A stretch of DNA of 64,000 nucleotides from the NCBI RefSeq assembly GCF_022581195.2, contig NC_061469.1, forward strand, positions 5,828,001 to 5,892,000. The letters run 5' to 3'. The position numbers and the translations under genes were made by a program. This DNA is from Helicoverpa zea (taxonomy: Eukaryota; Arthropoda; Insecta; Lepidoptera; Noctuidae). A model generated the notes under the pieces. It was not told where the DNA came from. It searched no databases and saw only the letters and a list, made by a program, of their open reading frames with translations. This document shows positions 61,021 to 64,000 of this stretch, in pieces (the first letter of the stretch is position 1; the number at the start of each line of letters is the position of its first letter).

Positions 61021-61200
61021 ACAAAATAATAATGAGATATAATAATGTTGTTGTATCTTCGTTATTATTTGTTTGTGAGAGAGAGAAAAAAAATACGTGT
61101 CCATTATTTTAGGGTTATCTTAAAGACGGACTAATTACTTTTTTTGATTCACCATACCTATTTCATAACATTAATTTCTATACATTTCAAGTGTAGTATT

Positions 61201-61720
61201 GCTCTTGAAGTTCCACATCAGGTGTTCCAGATCTTCGATGTTTATATGTACGTCAATAGAGAGTGCTTATCAGATTGAACCACTTTTGCTAAAACGTCAT
61301 ATCTTCATATGCTATAGTCTAGCTGGGCTCCTGGAGTTCCACATCAGGTGTTTTAGAGAGTGCTTATCAGATTGAACAACTTTTGCTAAAACGTCATACC
61401 TCTATATGCTATAGTCTAGCTGGGCCCCTGGAGTTCCACATCAGGTGTTTTAGATCTTCAATTTATATAAGTCAATAGAAAGTGCTTATCAAATTGAACA
61501 ACTTTTGCTAAAACGTCATACCTGTATATGGTACAGAGAAGCTGGGCTCTTGGGGTTCCACATCAGGTGTTCCAGATCTTAAAATTTATTATCTCAACTG
61601 AAAATGCTCATCACAAGAAACAATTTTTGCCATGGCACCATTTTTGTATCTCTTATAGTTTTGTTGGTCTGTTGGTGTTCTGCATCAGGTCTTCAAGTTT
61701 CGAAGATAAATTATAGCCTA
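61201..61720. repeat. Tandem array of about 120-bp units, 4-5 copies
   Basis: Units beginning with variants of GCTCTTGAAGTTCCACATCA start at about 61201, 61327, 61424, 61546 and 61667. The second unit lacks about 28 bases, and divergence rises toward the right. Each unit includes AGTGCTTATCAGATTGAAC and TTTTGCTAAAACGTCATACC. The array is followed by AAATCCGTCCAGTAGTTCCG, a common tail phrase of lepidopteran repeats. Confidence 0.8.
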
Positions 61721-61807
61721 TATGTTGACCAGGCTTAATACTGATACAACAAAGAAAAAATCATTGAAATCCGTCCAGTAGTTCCGAAGATTAGCGTGTA
61801 CAAACAA

Positions 61808-61842
61808 ACAGACATACAGACATACAGACATACAGACAGAAT
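61808..61842. repeat. (ACAGACAT)n microsatellite
   Basis: Four to five copies of ACAGACAT end in CAGACAG and a poly(T) run. They form the terminal microsatellite of the preceding repeat. Confidence 0.7.
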
Positions 61843-63573
61843 TTTTTTTTTTGGATTTGTGCTCCATCACTGTTTCTAAACCCCACTCAATTATTATTTT
61901 TTTAATATATTCAATGTACAGACACAGTTTTTTTACAGATTTATTATATGTATAGATTTCATAGTTTACTTCAATTGCATTTTTAAAATCATATTCTAAA
62001 GTTTTGAAATAGAATTAGCGTATGAAGTAAACGTTAATGAAAGTCAAAAGTTAAAGAAACCGTTTTCATAACACCCACACTATTCAGTTTTCTAGTGTTT
62101 AAGTTGTGAAGAAACTAATGGCAGAACAAACTTCTTGTTCTTAAAGTCTCCTTAGATTATAAGTAGATAGTGTACTAAGTAAAAGTCAAATAAGCATATG
62201 AATACGTAATTAAATCCAATTTAATGTTAAATTGACTTTAGAATCGTGTTTATTCAGAAACTTAATTTCATAACTTGTTTGATGTCACAAAAGCACAGAA
62301 TAAAACACAACTAAACGAAATGAAGAATATTTTTAGTAAATTATAAATGGATTCTTATCACTTTCTGTAAAAACGAAAAATGACAACAAAGTTCAGTGTT
62401 TTGAATTGTCAGTTTCACTAAAACAAAACTATCATTAGATAGTATTTTGTGTATCTTACTGTACCTTTGATCAGTTCAATGTTTGTAATCTAAGCAAACT
62501 GTTTTCAAAATAAGTTTATCACAAAAACTCAGATCTTTAATTCTACAATTTCTTCTTCAAAAAATGTTTAACCCGCAAATATTGTGGTTATAAAATAAAG
62601 TGTAATTTTCTCTTTATTCGTCTCTAAGGCGTTATTTTGAAAGAATTTACAATCGTCAGAGGCAATAGCTTCGATACTAAAATACATACATATTTATTTT
62701 AGTTAGTGAGGTCAGACCGTAGACTGTCCCTCAGTACAATAGTATCGATTGTTTTATTAGCTGCATCCTACTAGTTGAAAGGTCAACATGATAGTGATAT
62801 TTTAACTCCAATAATAAAAATATAAAGTTATGAATGGTGTCTCGATAAGGAAATAGAGTCTTTTTCATCTGTTAATAGTCAGCAGGGTGATTAGGAATGT
62901 AACAGATTTTCTCCTGGATGTGGCTTCACTTGGTGCGATCGATCTGTGGATGAGTTACCATATAAAGTTCCTCAGTCTTTCGGACACCATGTTAAAATTG
63001 TGTGTCTCGGCTAAAGCAGTTATGCAGCTGCTAACTGCAAATGGTGCCGACCCCAACAAACTTTTGAAAAGGCAAATTAATCCCGAAAACGAGTTCTTTA
63101 ACATAGCTTTAAGAGTATTCAGATTTTGCCTGACGTAATGACAGAACATTATGTGAGATAAGAAAAAGGTTCTTACCCCACTTTAAGGCACTTTGTATCG
63201 TGTATCGTGCATTGAAATTCGCGTAGGCAGTCAATTTTCTATATGAAGCCCATAATTCTATCAATAGAATAAATGAAATAAAGAACGAAAGCACTTCTTA
63301 ATTAGAGCCTATAATTAGGTTATTATCTATCTTAACTAATTAGTCGCTTGATGTAGCGTCAATGACTTCATTAATATAAGCAACTGATGATTGCTACGTA
63401 TATTAATTAAATTATCAATGAGATGTGACGTTCAATTTACTTGAGTATTTTATTCCATTTGCTATTTATAGCCTTAGAATGGATCGTATCATCGTACCTA
63501 TATTTACTTGCTTGTAATCATCAGACAAGTATATTGAATACCAGACCAAGGGACTGTAAGGGATGATGTATAT
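61843..63573. other. Non-coding, AT-rich
   Basis: No supported gene. The 83-codon frame at 62887-63138 has no recognisable domain or splice context. Confidence 0.4.
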
Positions 63574-63793
63574 TAGGCCGGGACCTGTCCGGGGCGTGCC
63601 GTGTACGTGGCTCGAACGGGGCACGGCCGTGAAACGTTACATACATTTTGTATGACGAGCGTCGTTTGTGGCCCGGACGGGCCACGGCCGGGCCGCGTCC
63701 GGGCTTTTACTTCATACAAAATGTATGTAACGTTTCACGTCCGTGCCCCGTACGAGCCACGTACACGGCACGCCCCGGACACGGCCCGGCCTA
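63574..63793. mobile_element. GC-rich palindromic MITE with about 80-bp inverted arms
   Basis: The left arm (TAGGCCGGGACCTGTCCGGG through ACATACATTTTGTATGA) is mirrored by the right arm (TCATACAAAATGTATGTAAC through GGCCCGGCCTA) with about five mismatches. The interior is also GC-rich (GGCCCGGACGGGCCACGGCC). The flanks read TATAT and ATATA, which fits a TA target but blurs the exact ends. It has no coding capacity; the 69-codon frame across it is spurious. Confidence 0.75.
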
Positions 63794-64000
63794 ATATAAA
63801 TCAACCCTAAACTCCTAGATATTTGCGAATGTGGAATCGAAGTCAACAAGTTGACGCCCTTATAACATATAAAGAATGACAAGGCAATCATTATAAGTTT
63901 TCAATTTCTATTTTATAATAAATAAGCATCATAATACTATATCTACATTTCAACTATATCTACTGTAACATATCTATTGTATCTCCATTTCAACTATCAA

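Overview
The window looks like nuclear DNA from a noctuid-type moth (Lepidoptera, Noctuoidea). It is AT-rich, gene-poor and intron-rich. It carries an insect storage-hexamerin gene of the basic juvenile-hormone-suppressible (BJHSP) type, two families of tRNA-derived SINEs, RTE-like and jockey/CR1-like LINE fragments, and many short inverted-repeat DNA elements. There are no operons, ribosome binding sites, CRISPR arrays or intact tRNA/rRNA genes. Species cannot be settled by eye.

The left end (1-500) has a GC-rich stretch followed by the start of a MADF-domain protein on the plus strand, which is cut off by unrelated hairpin sequence. From about 1.2 to 36.8 kb the minus strand carries what I read as the 3' part of a large multi-exon gene for a single-pass membrane protein I do not recognise. 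Three exons (13808-13653, 5003-4785, 1435-1269) have good acceptors and matching splice phases, and two more upstream candidates (36742-36619, 35444-35358) also keep phase. The introns are long and full of repeats.

From 39.5 to 41.5 kb lie two members of one terminal-inverted-repeat transposon family, side by side and sharing a TATA. The longer one contains a decayed gene for a cysteine-rich protein of a multicopy invertebrate family. The shorter one is an internally deleted copy. I consider this the most interesting structure in the window. From 44.2 to 50.5 kb there are a 5'-truncated LINE inserted into a SINE fragment, a 2.2-kb 5'-truncated RTE-type LINE with a 12-bp target duplication, and a 288-bp non-autonomous hAT element with an 8-bp duplication.

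The one complete protein-coding gene is the hexamerin on the minus strand (57913-54565): five exons, 750 residues, with a signal peptide, TATA box and initiator. A SINE sits in its fourth intron. Upstream of it (58.6-61.9 kb) are two more SINE copies, a GC-rich interspersed repeat and a tandem array of about 120-bp units. The window ends with a GC-rich, almost fully palindromic mobile element at 63.57-63.79 kb.

Most of the remaining sequence is AT-rich intronic or intergenic DNA in which I see no gene. All family assignments come from reading the sequence; no database was searched.
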